The notes under the pieces: model-generated
What the model was told of the DNA's origin: nothing
Databases searched by the model: none
What the model saw: the letters and a program-made list of their open reading frames with translations, nothing else
Source: Clostridia bacterium
GTDB lineage: Bacteria > Bacillota > Clostridia > Oscillospirales > Acutalibacteraceae
Direction of reading: 5' to 3'
NCBI GenBank assembly: GCA_017623235.1
Contig: JAGAPN010000026.1
Coordinates: 1-64,000 of the forward strand
Length of the DNA: 64,000 nt
Shown: positions 23,958 through 32,966 of the stretch, piece after piece
How positions within the stretch are numbered: the first letter of the stretch is position 1
Layout: every line of letters starts with the position of its first letter
Made by a program: the position numbers and the translations under genes

Positions 23958-25109
23958 ATGACACAAAAGCTTTACGAAAACGATTCTTATATAAAAGAAT
24001 TTACCGCCACCGTAACGTCAGTAGAGGAAGATGACGGCAAATTCCTTATAACCCTTGATAAAACCGCCTTTTTTCCCGAGGGCGGTGGACAGGCTCCCGA
24101 TAAGGGAGAAATAAAGGGTATCCCCGTTCTTGACGTGCAGGAAAGGGGTGATGAGGTGGTCCATACTCTGGCGACCTCCATATCCCTTGGTGAAGAGGTA
24201 AAGGGCGTAATAGATTGGCCCCTTCGTTTTTCCCGTATGCAGAACCACTGCGCCGAGCATATCCTGTCGGGGGTAATCCATAAATTTTTCGGATACAATA
24301 ACGTGGGCTTTCATATGAACGATTCCCTTATCACCTTCGACGTAGACGGCCCCCTTACCGCCGAGGACGTTGAAAAGGTGGAAAAAGAGGCCAATCGTGC
24401 CGTTTTTGAAAACGCCCCCATTTCGGTGCTTTATCCCACCGCCGAGGAGTTTGAAAATATAGAATGCCGTAGTAAAATAGAGCTCAACGAGGGCGTGCGC
24501 CTTATAAAGGTAGAGGGCTTTGATACCTGCGCCTGTTGCGCCCCTCATCCAAAGGGGGCAGGGGAGATAGGTCTTATAAAAGTCGTAAATTTCTTCCCCA
24601 ATAAGGGCGGCACCAGAATAGAAATGCTGGCAGGCGCTCTGGCCCTGGCCGATTACAGCTACCTCCACCTTGCCGCAAAGGCCATAATGAAGCAGCTGTC
24701 GGCCAAGCGTGAGGAGCTGGCTCAAAGCGTGGCAAAGCTGGGTGATGACCTGGCCGTCGCAAGAGGAGAGATAAAAAAGCTTTCCGAAAAGCTGGCCGCC
24801 GCATCCCTTAAAACCGAGCATACCGAAAGGGCCGTTATAGGCTTTACCCCCGATGCCGATTTTAACGCTCTTCGAAATATTGCTAACGGCCTTACAGGAG
24901 AAAAGGAGTACGTAGCCCTCTTCTCCCAAAACGGAGAGGATAACTATAACTACCTTATCGCCACCAAAAGCGGCGACGTAAGGGAGCTTGTAAAGGCTCT
25001 TAATGCCGAGTTTTCCGGCAAGGGAGGCGGCAAACCCGACTGCGCCCAGGGCAAGCTCACCGCCACCTCACCCGATACCATCACCGAATTTATAAAGACC
25101 AAGCTTTAA
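23958..25109 (+). CDS. Alanyl-tRNA editing protein (AlaX-L type with DHHA1/C-Ala domain)
   Basis: A 383-residue stand-alone editing factor that hydrolyses mischarged Ser- or Gly-tRNA-Ala. It resembles the C-terminal half of alanyl-tRNA synthetase: a short beta-barrel (FFPEGGGQAPDKGEI), the editing core with zinc ligands HCAEH and CACCAPHP, a coiled-coil spacer (KREELAQSVAKLGDDLAVARG), and a DHHA1/C-Ala domain ending in GKGGGKPDCAQG. The aminoacylation domain is absent, as expected for AlaX-L. The ATG at 23958 has AAAGGA before it. It may be transcribed from the gat operon by read-through or from its own promoter. Its stop lies within a terminator stem. Confidence 0.9.
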   Translation: MTQKLYENDSYIKEFTATVTSVEEDDGKFLITLDKTAFFPEGGGQAPDKGEIKGIPVLDVQERGDEVVHTLATSISLGEEVKGVIDWPLRFSRMQNHCAEHILSGVIHKFFGYNNVGFHMNDSLITFDVDGPLTAEDVEKVEKEANRAVFENAPISVLYPTAEEFENIECRSKIELNEGVRLIKVEGFDTCACCAPHPKGAGEIGLIKVVNFFPNKGGTRIEMLAGALALADYSYLHLAAKAIMKQLSAKREELAQSVAKLGDDLAVARGEIKKLSEKLAAASLKTEHTERAVIGFTPDADFNALRNIANGLTGEKEYVALFSQNGEDNYNYLIATKSGDVRELVKALNAEFSGKGGGKPDCAQGKLTATSPDTITEFIKTKL

Positions 25110-25122
25110 GCCTGGTCTTTGT
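25093..25122. terminator. Terminator overlapping the end of the alanyl-tRNA editing gene
   Basis: AAAGACCA pairs with TGGTCTTT around AGCTTTAAGCC. The stop codon is in the loop region, and the opposite strand serves the convergent AraC gene. Confidence 0.7.
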
Positions 25123-25907
25123 TATTTCTCTCCGCTTGGGGAATGTCCGTAGAATTTCTTGTAGCTACGGTAAAATACCGTATAATCGCTGAAGCCGCAT
25201 TCATCGCACACCTGGGTGGCCTTTTTGCCCTGCCTCAGCAGCTCCCCGGCGGCTACCAGCCGCTTCTCGGTTATATATTTATGGGGTGTGGTGTGAAGCT
25301 CCTGCCTGAAAAGGCGGTAAAGGTAGCTTTCGGTCATATAAAGTCTGCCCGCAACCTCCGCTACCGAGCCTAAGGTGAAAAGACTATTGTTTATATAGCT
25401 TAAGGCACGGCTTAAGGCAGGGTTACAGGCCGAGCCCTCGGGTACGGCCTGCAGGGTAAGATTGATTACCAGCTCCTCCAACATATTCCGTACCGCCCGC
25501 TTGAAAATCTCATCATCAAGCTTTAAATTATAATAATCTATTTTTTTAAATAGGTCGTAAATAACGGGGTTATGGCGGCAGTTTATAACGTCCAGCCCCG
25601 AGGGAATCAGCTCTGTATACCGAATATCCAGCGCTTCGGGTGAAAAAAGAATATCGTGCCTCTCATAATCGGCAGGGGAATCTATCTGCAAAAAATGATA
25701 ATCGTTAGGTCGTATCACCACCAGGTCGTGACGCTTCAGCTTATACCGCCTGTCCTCAATTACGTAGGTAAGGTCGCCGCTTAAAATATAAAGCAGCTCG
25801 TAATCACTGTGGGAGTGGGTGTAAAGAAAATCGGGGCTTGGGATTACATGGGTATAGTGGTCTGCGTAAAGCCCTTCAAACTGTCTTCTGTAGCTTTGCT
25901 TTTCCAT
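25122..25907 (-). CDS. AraC-family transcriptional regulator
   Basis: A 261-residue regulator. The N-terminal cupin domain has HSHSDYELLYILSGDLTYVIE and LKRHDLVVIRPNDYHFLQ. The C-terminal double helix-turn-helix includes GSVAEVAGRLYMTESYLYRLF, HTTPHKYITEKRL and CGFSDYTVFYRSYKKFYG. Two ATGs are adjacent (25910 and 25907); the second is seven bases from AGGAGG. It is divergent from the six-gene amino-sugar operon and is its most likely regulator, with palindromic sites in between. Confidence 0.9.
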   Translation of the reverse strand: MEKQSYRRQFEGLYADHYTHVIPSPDFLYTHSHSDYELLYILSGDLTYVIEDRRYKLKRHDLVVIRPNDYHFLQIDSPADYERHDILFSPEALDIRYTELIPSGLDVINCRHNPVIYDLFKKIDYYNLKLDDEIFKRAVRNMLEELVINLTLQAVPEGSACNPALSRALSYINNSLFTLGSVAEVAGRLYMTESYLYRLFRQELHTTPHKYITEKRLVAAGELLRQGKKATQVCDECGFSDYTVFYRSYKKFYGHSPSGEK

Positions 25908-25932
25908 CATCTCGCCTCCTTTTATTTTTTAT

Positions 25933-25991
25933 AACATATATGTTCATATTTTGCAATATAAATGTGCAAATGATGCCATTTACTTTGCAAT
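25933..25991. promoter_or_regulatory. Candidate operator region between AraC gene and amino-sugar operon
   Basis: It contains a perfect 12-bp palindrome AACATATATGTT (25933-25944) and two exact copies of TTTGCAAT (25950-25957 and 25984-25991) in the same orientation, 34 bases apart, plus a related TGTGCAAA at 25964-25970. Direct repeats of this kind are typical AraC binding sites. The region is AT-rich, so the assignment is tentative. Confidence 0.4.
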
Positions 25992-26029
25992 TACAATTAA
26001 TTACACTAATAAAAAAGGAGGTTATTATT

Positions 26030-27103
26030 ATGAAAAAATTGAATTTAGCCATTATCGGGCAGGGCAGAAGCGGCCGTAACATCCACGGTTTGCACTACCT
26101 GTCGGAGAATAATAAATATTTTAACGTAGCCTACGTGGTGGAGGAGGACGAGGCCCGCCGTACCCGTGCCGCAGGGGAGTATGTCGGCGCCACCGTTTTA
26201 GAGGATTACCGTCAGCTCTTCGATAAAAATGACATTGACCTGGTGGTAAATGCAAGCTATTCTGATATGCACTTTGAAACCACCCGAAATCTGTTACAGC
26301 AGGGCTTTAACGTTATGGTGGAAAAGCCTATGGCCAGAAGCAGGTATGAATGTGATACCCTTATTAAAACCGCCAAGGATAACGGCGTCGGCTTTTTTGT
26401 CTTCCAGCAGGCCTTCTATTCCGATTTTTATCTAAATGCCCGTAATATTATAAAACGTGGCGTTTTGGGAGATATAAAACAGATAGATATTACCTATAGC
26501 GGCTTTTCTCGCCGTTGGGATTGGCAAACCCTGCAAAAGCGTGTGGCAGGCGGCCTCTATAATACGGGTCCTCACCCCGTAGGTCTTGCCCTGGGATTTT
26601 TGGATTTTGATGAGAATATCCGTGTGGCCTTTTCATCACTAAACCGTGCCCTCACCTTCGGCGACGGCGATGACTGCGCCAAGGTGATACTTACCGCCCC
26701 CGGTAAGCCCTTTGTTGACGTGGAGGTCAACTCCAACGACGCATACCCCGCTGCCACCCTTAAAATTCTGGGTAGCCGTGGTACCCTTCGCTCCACCCTT
26801 GGGGAATATGAGCTGACCTATATAACGGACGGCGAAAACCCCGACCGCCCCGTTGTGGAAACCTTCTTGCAAAACGAGCAGGGCGACCCTGTGTTCTGTT
26901 CCGAGCAGCTCATTAAGCATACCGAAAGCGGAAGCTTTGACCCGGGCGCTGTGTTCACAATTGCCACCGCCAAGCTTTATGAAGAGGTTTACTATGCCCT
27001 TACTGAGGGCCGCACGCCTTCGGTTACCGCCGAAATGGGCGCAAGGGTGATAGAGGTTATTGACAGGGTGCATACCGAAAATCCCCTGGACGTAAAATTT
27101 TGA
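26030..27103 (+). CDS. Gfo/Idh/MocA-family oxidoreductase
   Basis: A 357-residue NAD(P)-dependent sugar oxidoreductase. The Rossmann motif is IIGQGRSGRNIHGLHYL, the family EKP motif is MVEKPMARSRYE, and the substrate-side GGLYNTGPHPVGLAL carries the conserved catalytic-region His. The family oxidises or reduces sugars, inositols or amino-sugar derivatives, or hydrolyses glycosides through NAD redox cycles (GH109-like). The ATG at 26030 has AAAAGGAGG before it; an upstream in-frame extension is in the regulatory region. It is the first gene of an operon with NagA and NagB, so the substrate is probably an N-acetylhexosamine derivative. Confidence 0.88.
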   Translation: MKKLNLAIIGQGRSGRNIHGLHYLSENNKYFNVAYVVEEDEARRTRAAGEYVGATVLEDYRQLFDKNDIDLVVNASYSDMHFETTRNLLQQGFNVMVEKPMARSRYECDTLIKTAKDNGVGFFVFQQAFYSDFYLNARNIIKRGVLGDIKQIDITYSGFSRRWDWQTLQKRVAGGLYNTGPHPVGLALGFLDFDENIRVAFSSLNRALTFGDGDDCAKVILTAPGKPFVDVEVNSNDAYPAATLKILGSRGTLRSTLGEYELTYITDGENPDRPVVETFLQNEQGDPVFCSEQLIKHTESGSFDPGAVFTIATAKLYEEVYYALTEGRTPSVTAEMGARVIEVIDRVHTENPLDVKF

Positions 27104-27111
27104 GGTAAATT

Positions 27112-27975
27112 ATGAAAAAGATAGTAATTTTAGGCTGTGAAAACTCCCACGCTAACACCTTTTTAAATTTTATAAGGGACGGACTTTTCCCCGAGGTAGA
27201 GGTTGTAGGGGTTTACAGCGATGATAACGCTGCTGCACAAAAGCTTCACGATAGTTTCGATGTTAAGGTTATGAAAACCTTTGTCGAGGCGGTGGGGGAG
27301 GTCGACGGTGTGGTGGTTACCGCCCGTCACGGGGACAGTCATTATAAATTTGCCGCACCTTATATAGATTCTGGCTGTGTCTTCTTTATAGATAAGCCTA
27401 TCACCATCGACGAGGACGAGGCTGTTGAATTTATGAAGCGGCTTAAAGAGGCTGATATTAAGGTTACGGGCGGCTCCTGCATTAAGTTTAATGAGGATGT
27501 AATCCGCATAAAGGATTACCGCCTGAAAGAAAAGGACGGAAAGACCCTGGGCGGCTTTATGCGTGCCCCCATTTCCCTTAAAAACAATTACGGTGACTTT
27601 TTCTTCTATTCCCAGCACCTGGTAGAGCCTGTGTGCGAGCTTTTCGGTCATTATCCCACCTCGGTGCAGGCGTTTGTTAATGGAGATAAGGTGACGGCAG
27701 TTATCCGCTATCTTGAATATGACGTCACCGCCCTTTTTGTCGAGGAGAATTATTATTACGCCGTTGCCCGTCATTCCGAGAAAGGTATAGATTACGCCGA
27801 GCTGGACATCTCAAACTGTTTCCATCCCGAATTTGCCGAATTTTACGACCTTCTGATGGGCGCAGAGCAGAAAAGGGAGTATAAAGATATTATTGCCCCC
27901 GTATTTATTATGAATGCCATAAACCGTTCTATAAACAGCGGTATGGAGGAAAAAATAACGGAGTTTGATGTGTAA
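27112..27975 (+). CDS. Divergent Gfo/Idh/MocA-like protein
   Basis: A 287-residue protein of the same superfamily but shorter and more divergent. The N-terminal turn reads ILGCENSHANTF instead of GxGxxG, and the EKP motif appears as IDKPITIDEDEA. The C-terminal substrate domain is reduced. Either it binds NAD(P) in a modified way or it has lost the dinucleotide site. It starts 8 bases after the previous gene, and its stop overlaps the start of the TIM-barrel gene by one base. It may act with the neighbouring isomerase on the same sugar. The function is not readable from the sequence. Confidence 0.75.
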   Translation: MKKIVILGCENSHANTFLNFIRDGLFPEVEVVGVYSDDNAAAQKLHDSFDVKVMKTFVEAVGEVDGVVVTARHGDSHYKFAAPYIDSGCVFFIDKPITIDEDEAVEFMKRLKEADIKVTGGSCIKFNEDVIRIKDYRLKEKDGKTLGGFMRAPISLKNNYGDFFFYSQHLVEPVCELFGHYPTSVQAFVNGDKVTAVIRYLEYDVTALFVEENYYYAVARHSEKGIDYAELDISNCFHPEFAEFYDLLMGAEQKREYKDIIAPVFIMNAINRSINSGMEEKITEFDV

Positions 27976-28829
27976 TGGCAAACTATATTTTATCGGCCTT
28001 TGCCGACGAGTATTCCGATAGCTTTGAGGAGCAGCTTACCGCCCTTAAGGGCTTTGGTATAGACTATATTGAGCTGCGCTTTGTAGACGGGGTCAACGTT
28101 GCCGACCTCAGTGACGAGCAGGTAAGCAGGGTAAAGACTCTGCTTTTGCAATATGGCACAAAGGTGTCTGCTATAGGCTCCCCCTTGGGCAAAACACCCC
28201 TTGACGAGCCCTTTGGCCTCACCCTTGAAAGGGCCGAGCGAATTTTCTCTATAGCCTCCACCCTTGGTACCCGCAGGGTGCGCTTTTTCAGCTTCTATCC
28301 TGCAAAGAATACCCCCTTTGACGAGGATGAGGTTATCCGCCGTATAGAGGTCTTGGCCGACTTGGCCGAAGAAAAGGATATTATCCTCTGTCACGAAAAC
28401 GAGGCGGTCATATTCGGGGAAAGCCCCGACGCCTGCGCCAAAATGCTGGGCCGCTTGGGCGGCAGGGTAAAGGCGGTGTTTGATATGGGGAACTTTACCG
28501 TGGAGGGATATAATCCCCTGGAGGCCTTTGACCTGCTGTCAGAGCATATCGAATATTTCCATATTAAGGATGCCCTGTCCGCAGGGGCTATCGTGCCCCC
28601 GGGCAAGGGAGAGGCCAGGATAGCCGAAATACTGAAGGCCTATAAAAGGCAAATGAAGACCGATACCTTCATCACCGTAGAGCCTCATCTACAGACCTTC
28701 TCGGGTCTGAATGCGCTGGTGGGCAGGGCTTTTGATAACCCCTATAAATTCCCCGACAAAAGGGCGGCCTTTACCGCTGCGGTGGAGGCCCTTTGTGAAA
28801 TACTGAACGATGTGGAGGAAAACCTATGA
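27975..28829 (+). CDS. Sugar phosphate isomerase/epimerase (xylose isomerase-like TIM barrel)
   Basis: A 284-residue AP_endonuc_2-type TIM barrel. Typical metal-site residues are present at the expected strand ends: Glu in CHENEAVIFGE, Asp in FDMGNF, His in YFHIKDA, Glu in VEPHL. The family includes sugar epimerases, inosose dehydratases and 3-keto-sugar-handling enzymes, which often sit beside Gfo/Idh/MocA proteins, as here. It begins with TAATG coupling to the previous gene and overlaps nagB by four bases. Likely a cytoplasmic step in the same sugar pathway. Confidence 0.82.
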   Translation: MANYILSAFADEYSDSFEEQLTALKGFGIDYIELRFVDGVNVADLSDEQVSRVKTLLLQYGTKVSAIGSPLGKTPLDEPFGLTLERAERIFSIASTLGTRRVRFFSFYPAKNTPFDEDEVIRRIEVLADLAEEKDIILCHENEAVIFGESPDACAKMLGRLGGRVKAVFDMGNFTVEGYNPLEAFDLLSEHIEYFHIKDALSAGAIVPPGKGEARIAEILKAYKRQMKTDTFITVEPHLQTFSGLNALVGRAFDNPYKFPDKRAAFTAAVEALCEILNDVEENL

Positions 28830-29578
28830 AAACCTTTATAAAGGATAAGCTGACCGTTAATATATATCCCGACCGCACCATTATGGGGCAGGCTGCCGCA
28901 AAGGATATAAGTGACAAGATAAAGGCTTTGCTTAAAACGAAAAAACAGATAAATATGATTTTTGCCGCCGCACCCTCCCAGCGGGACGTGCTGGCTGCCC
29001 TTGTGGCCGACGACACCATCGAGTGGGACCGTATAAATGCATTCCATATGGATGAATATGTGGGGTTAGAGCCCACCGCCCCGCAGAATTTCGGCAATTT
29101 CCTAAAGACTCATATTTTTGATAAGGTGCCCTTTGCTTCGGTTAACCTAATCGCTTCCACAGGCGACCCAGAGGCCGAGTGTCAGCGTTATGCAAAGCTG
29201 CTGGAGGATAACCCTACCGATATAATTCTTATGGGCATAGGTGAGAACGGCCATATTGCCTTTAACGACCCATGGGTGGCAGATTTTAACGACACCAAAA
29301 AGGTTAAGGTCGTTGCCCTTGACGAGGTCTGCCGCAATCAGCAGGTGAATGACGGCTGTTTTGAGGCTATATCGCAGGTGCCTACCCACGCCATAACCCT
29401 GACGGTACCTGTTTTTGCCGACACACCTAATCTATTTTGTGTGGTACCTGCCCCAACCAAGGCAAAGGCGGTAGAGGCTACCGTAAACGGACCTGTTGGT
29501 GAGCATTGTCCCGCCACCATCCTTCGCAGAGTAACCTCTACTCTCTATCTTGATAATGAAAGCTCGGTGTTGCTTTAA
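28826..29578 (+). CDS. nagB: Glucosamine-6-phosphate deaminase (NagB family)
   Basis: A 250-residue member of the NagB/6-phosphogluconolactonase superfamily. FHMDEYVGL carries the catalytic Asp (start of the active-site lid), and GIGENGHIAFNDPW contains the GxGxxGHIAFNEP signature with the catalytic His. It converts glucosamine-6-phosphate to fructose-6-phosphate and ammonia. It is directly followed by nagA with a one-base overlap, so the pair covers GlcNAc-6-phosphate breakdown. The protein is somewhat divergent (NDP instead of NEP), so a related amino-sugar phosphate is possible. Confidence 0.88.
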   Translation: MKTFIKDKLTVNIYPDRTIMGQAAAKDISDKIKALLKTKKQINMIFAAAPSQRDVLAALVADDTIEWDRINAFHMDEYVGLEPTAPQNFGNFLKTHIFDKVPFASVNLIASTGDPEAECQRYAKLLEDNPTDIILMGIGENGHIAFNDPWVADFNDTKKVKVVALDEVCRNQQVNDGCFEAISQVPTHAITLTVPVFADTPNLFCVVPAPTKAKAVEATVNGPVGEHCPATILRRVTSTLYLDNESSVLL

Positions 29579-30720
29579 TGCTTAAGCTTAAAAGTGATAA
29601 AATAATCACCCCTAAGGGGCTGGAAAAAGGCTATCTTTATGCCGAGAACGGCAAAATCACCGCCGTGACGGATAAGGATTTACCCTGTGATAATTTCTAC
29701 GACCTTACAGGGTTGTATATTTCTCCGGGATTTATTGATCTGCACACTCACGGCGCAGGGGGATACGATTTTATAAATTCCTCTCCCAAGGCGGTGTCCG
29801 CAGGTTGTTTATTTCACGCTACCCATGGAACGACCTCCCTTCTTCCTACCGTATCCGCTGCTCCCATTTCGGTTATGGAAGAGGCGGTAGCTCATATTGT
29901 CTCCGCAAAGGAAACCGGAAATACGGGCTGTAATATTATAGGCGCCCATTTAGAGGGGCCCTATCTTTCTACCACCCAATGCGGCGCCCAGCGACCCGAT
30001 TTCATCACCCCTCCTAAAAAGGAGGATTACCTGCCCTTGCTCCAGAAATACGGTAAATATATTGCCCGCTGGAGCTATGCTCCCGAAAACGACGACGGTA
30101 GCTTCTGCCGCACCTTAAGGGAATACGGCGTTTTGCCCTCGGCAGGCCATACCGACGCTACCTACAGTGATATGCTACGGGCGGCCGAGGAAGGCTGTGG
30201 CCTTGTAACCCACCTTTATTCCTGCACCTCTACCATCACCAGAAATAAAGGCTTCCGTAGCCTTGGTGTTATTGAATCGGCCTACCTTTTAGACGATATG
30301 TTCGTTGAGATAATAGCCGACGGCCGACACCTGCCGAAGGAACTTGTGCAGATGATTGTAAAAATAAAAGGCAGGGAAAGGGTCGCCCTCATAACCGACA
30401 GTCTGGCCATTGCAGGCACCGACGTTACCGAGGGTATTACGGGCGGTACAGCCTTTATTGTAGAGGACGGGGTTTGCAAGCTGCAGGACCGCTCGGCCTT
30501 TGCAGGAAGTATTGCAACCGCAGATAAGCTTCTTGCCTTTATGGTGAGAGAGGCGGGATTTAGTGTTTCTGATGCCGTTTATATGTTTACCCAAACGCCT
30601 GCTAAGATTTTGGGAATAAATAAAGGCGCCCTTGCTGCTGGCCTGGATGCCGATATAACCGTATTTGATGATGATTTCAATATAAAATCTGTTTTTGTGG
30701 CAGGGGATAAGGTGGTATAA
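29578..30720 (+). CDS. nagA: N-acetylglucosamine-6-phosphate deacetylase
   Basis: A 380-residue amidohydrolase. The metal-site motifs are DLHTHGAGGYDF, GAHLEGPYLS (Glu ligand), GHTDATYSDM and VTHLYS (His ligands), and ITDSLAIAG (catalytic Asp). It removes acetate from GlcNAc-6-phosphate to give the NagB substrate. Start and stop both overlap the neighbours (TAATG type), so it is firmly within the operon. Length is normal. Confidence 0.93.
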   Translation: MLKLKSDKIITPKGLEKGYLYAENGKITAVTDKDLPCDNFYDLTGLYISPGFIDLHTHGAGGYDFINSSPKAVSAGCLFHATHGTTSLLPTVSAAPISVMEEAVAHIVSAKETGNTGCNIIGAHLEGPYLSTTQCGAQRPDFITPPKKEDYLPLLQKYGKYIARWSYAPENDDGSFCRTLREYGVLPSAGHTDATYSDMLRAAEEGCGLVTHLYSCTSTITRNKGFRSLGVIESAYLLDDMFVEIIADGRHLPKELVQMIVKIKGRERVALITDSLAIAGTDVTEGITGGTAFIVEDGVCKLQDRSAFAGSIATADKLLAFMVREAGFSVSDAVYMFTQTPAKILGINKGALAAGLDADITVFDDDFNIKSVFVAGDKVV

Positions 30721-31766
30721 TGAAAAAAATAGGCATAATAGGCTACGGAAATATGGGCTCCTGGCACGCTGAAAATATAACCGCACGAATTAAAGACCTT
30801 ACGGTATCGGGTATCTATGATATCGACCCCGCAAGATGTGCAGCTGCAGAGCAAAATGGCTTTAAGAACTACCCCACGGCCGAGGCGCTGCTTGAATCGG
30901 GAATAGATATCGTTCTTATAGCCACACCCAATGACCTGCATAAAAGCTATTCCGTTATGGCTATGGAAGCTGGGGTGAACGTCGTCTGTGAAAAGCCCGC
31001 CTGCCTGAATGAAAAGGAGCTGGACGAGGTTCTTGAAACGAGTCGCCGTACAGGGAAATTCTATACCGTTCACCAAAACCGCAGATTTGACCCCGATTTC
31101 AGGGTGGTTAAGGAAATAATCGACCAAAAGTTGGTTGGCAATACCCTTTCGGTGGAATCCCGTCTTTATAACAGCCGAGGCTGTTCTACTGCCTGGCGCA
31201 GCACCTATTCTGCAGGCGGTGGTGCCCTTTACGATTGGGGTATTCATATGATAGACCAGGCCCTTAATCTTATAGACAGCCGTCCCGTTTCGGTTTATGC
31301 GTATCTTAAAAAACAGGTCTATTCAGAGGTGGATGACGGCGGCAAGCTTATAATAACCTTTGAAAACAAGGTAAGATTTGAAATTGCCTTCGATTTCTGG
31401 TGCTATATAAGCGAGCCTCGCTGGCGTGTGCTGGGTGATGACGGCACCGCCTGTGTTCCCGAATGGTTCAGCGCCGAGGGTGAGATAATAAAGGCGAATA
31501 AAAACATAGAATTGGAAAAGGGCTGCGTTTATACCCCTAATGGAATTTCTACCACAATGTGGCCCCGCCCCAAACAGAACATTCAGCAGCTATCTGCTCC
31601 AAAGCTTGAAGCCGAGCCCTGCTGGGAGGAGTTTTACGAAAACGTTATTGACGTGCTGGAGGGAAGGGCAGAGCCCCTTGTTACCCACGAACAAATAACG
31701 GCAGCCCTTAAGGTTATGCTGGCCGCCTTTCGTTCCTCTGAAACAAATCGTGTTATAATAATATAA
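30720..31766 (+). CDS. Gfo/Idh/MocA-family oxidoreductase
   Basis: A 348-residue protein with IIGYGNMGSWHAENI (NAD(P)-binding), CEKPACLNEKELDE (EKP motif) and the GGALYDWGIHMIDQAL catalytic-region segment with the conserved His. It is full length and closer to the canonical family than the copy at 27112. As last gene of the operon it overlaps the nagA stop by one base and is followed by a strong terminator. With the first gene it makes two typical dehydrogenases in one pathway, which suggests a redox modification of the sugar ring before or after the Nag steps. Confidence 0.88.
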   Translation: MKKIGIIGYGNMGSWHAENITARIKDLTVSGIYDIDPARCAAAEQNGFKNYPTAEALLESGIDIVLIATPNDLHKSYSVMAMEAGVNVVCEKPACLNEKELDEVLETSRRTGKFYTVHQNRRFDPDFRVVKEIIDQKLVGNTLSVESRLYNSRGCSTAWRSTYSAGGGALYDWGIHMIDQALNLIDSRPVSVYAYLKKQVYSEVDDGGKLIITFENKVRFEIAFDFWCYISEPRWRVLGDDGTACVPEWFSAEGEIIKANKNIELEKGCVYTPNGISTTMWPRPKQNIQQLSAPKLEAEPCWEEFYENVIDVLEGRAEPLVTHEQITAALKVMLAAFRSSETNRVIII

Positions 31767-31802
31767 AAACTTCCCCCATCCTTCGATGGGGGAAGTTTTT
31801 AT
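31767..31802. terminator. Bidirectional terminator
   Basis: A 12-bp stem ACTTCCCCCATC / GATGGGGGAAGT (31769-31796), with A- and T-runs on both sides, between convergent operons. Confidence 0.92.
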
Positions 31803-31830
31803 TTAATGATAATTAGAGATAGGTTCTGTT

Positions 31831-32952
31831 TTATTCGCGCTCGGCAATGTCCTGTTTAGGGGTTGGCTTGTAGTAATCGTCTACAAAGCCGTCTGCGTCG
31901 GTGTTGTTTTTGTTAACTACCGAAGCGGCATCGGGGTCAATTGTAAGCTCTGCCACAATGGGAAGATGGTCGGAGTTTCCAATCCATTCATACATAGAAT
32001 ATGCATTGGTTATAGCAATGTTTGAAGAAGTAATAATATTATCGATGGGGTTATGCTCGTCTACACGGTCAACGGTATTTATGCTACCAAAGGTGCTGTG
32101 GTTGGCCATATTGAAGCCTGCATCTCTGAAGGTCTGGAAATCGTTTGAGTCACCTGTGTTAAAGTCGCCAAAGGCTATGAAGTAATCCTCTTTAGCGCAC
32201 AGCTCTTTAATTTCAATAAGCTGCTGAATACGAAGCTGCTTTACCTCTTCTGCATTGTAGCCGCTGGGCATCTGATTTTCGTGGGGAGTGGGGGAGGTGT
32301 GGAAGCTGAAAACGGCAATCTTTACCTTGCCTACGGTAACGTAAGCCTTGGCATATACACGGTTGAATACTGCCTCGTCATCACAGATATGTCCAATCTC
32401 AAAGTCGGTCATATTAAGGCCTTCTTTTGCTAAAAAGCCGTTGTACATAGAGAGGTTGTTCCAGCGTATTTTGCCTGTGCCTATAGCGTATTTATAGCCT
32501 TCCTTAGCCGAAAGGAACTCGTCGGGGGTGACCTTAACACCTTCCATATTGCTGGTGTAGTTGGCAAGCTGTTCGTCGGTATAGTAGTTGTATACGAGTT
32601 CGGGCTGGCACTCCTGCAGACCGAAAATGTCTGCATCCCAGGCGGCCCTGGCATCCAGCCAGCGCTGAACCTTAACGCCCTGCTTTGTGGGGTCACCGCC
32701 GAACCACTCGTGGTCGGGGTCGGGTACACCGTAGTGGGTGCCTGCATACCAGTTGCCTACGTTGAAGGAGCAAACCTTAATATTATAGGTGTCTGCGGTA
32801 ATTTCGGTGTTGGACAAGGTGGTAGCCCCCTTTATGTTGGTATAGATTTTTGTATCGTCAGCGTTCTTGCCTACAGAGCCCTGACAGCCACAGCAAAGGG
32901 CAACCAGCGCAAGAGAAAGCGTAAGTGAAATGATTTTTATAAAGTTTCTCAT
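31831..32952 (-). CDS. Endonuclease/exonuclease/phosphatase-family lipoprotein
   Basis: A 373-residue exported lipoprotein: signal peptide with lipobox LCCGC at about residues 19-23, then a DNase I-like EEP domain. Family motifs are CSFNVGNW, FGLQECQPEL (metal Glu), FGDFNTGDSND (catalytic Asp/Asn) and NSDHLPIVAEL (catalytic Asp-His). The fold covers nucleases, sphingomyelinases and inositol phosphatases. It is the second of two tandem paralogues 14 bases apart, and the last gene of a minus-strand operon with a GH42-like enzyme. The surface location suggests nutrient scavenging (extracellular DNA or phospho-compounds), which is an inference. Confidence 0.82.
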   Translation of the reverse strand: MRNFIKIISLTLSLALVALCCGCQGSVGKNADDTKIYTNIKGATTLSNTEITADTYNIKVCSFNVGNWYAGTHYGVPDPDHEWFGGDPTKQGVKVQRWLDARAAWDADIFGLQECQPELVYNYYTDEQLANYTSNMEGVKVTPDEFLSAKEGYKYAIGTGKIRWNNLSMYNGFLAKEGLNMTDFEIGHICDDEAVFNRVYAKAYVTVGKVKIAVFSFHTSPTPHENQMPSGYNAEEVKQLRIQQLIEIKELCAKEDYFIAFGDFNTGDSNDFQTFRDAGFNMANHSTFGSINTVDRVDEHNPIDNIITSSNIAITNAYSMYEWIGNSDHLPIVAELTIDPDAASVVNKNNTDADGFVDDYYKPTPKQDIAERE

Positions 32953-32966
32953 AAAAGACTTCCTTT

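Noticed and set aside
25838..26029. N-terminal extension of the first Gfo/Idh/MocA gene to 25838
   Set aside because: It would overlap the divergent AraC gene and the operator region. The ATG at 26030 has an excellent ribosome site and begins the Rossmann fold directly.
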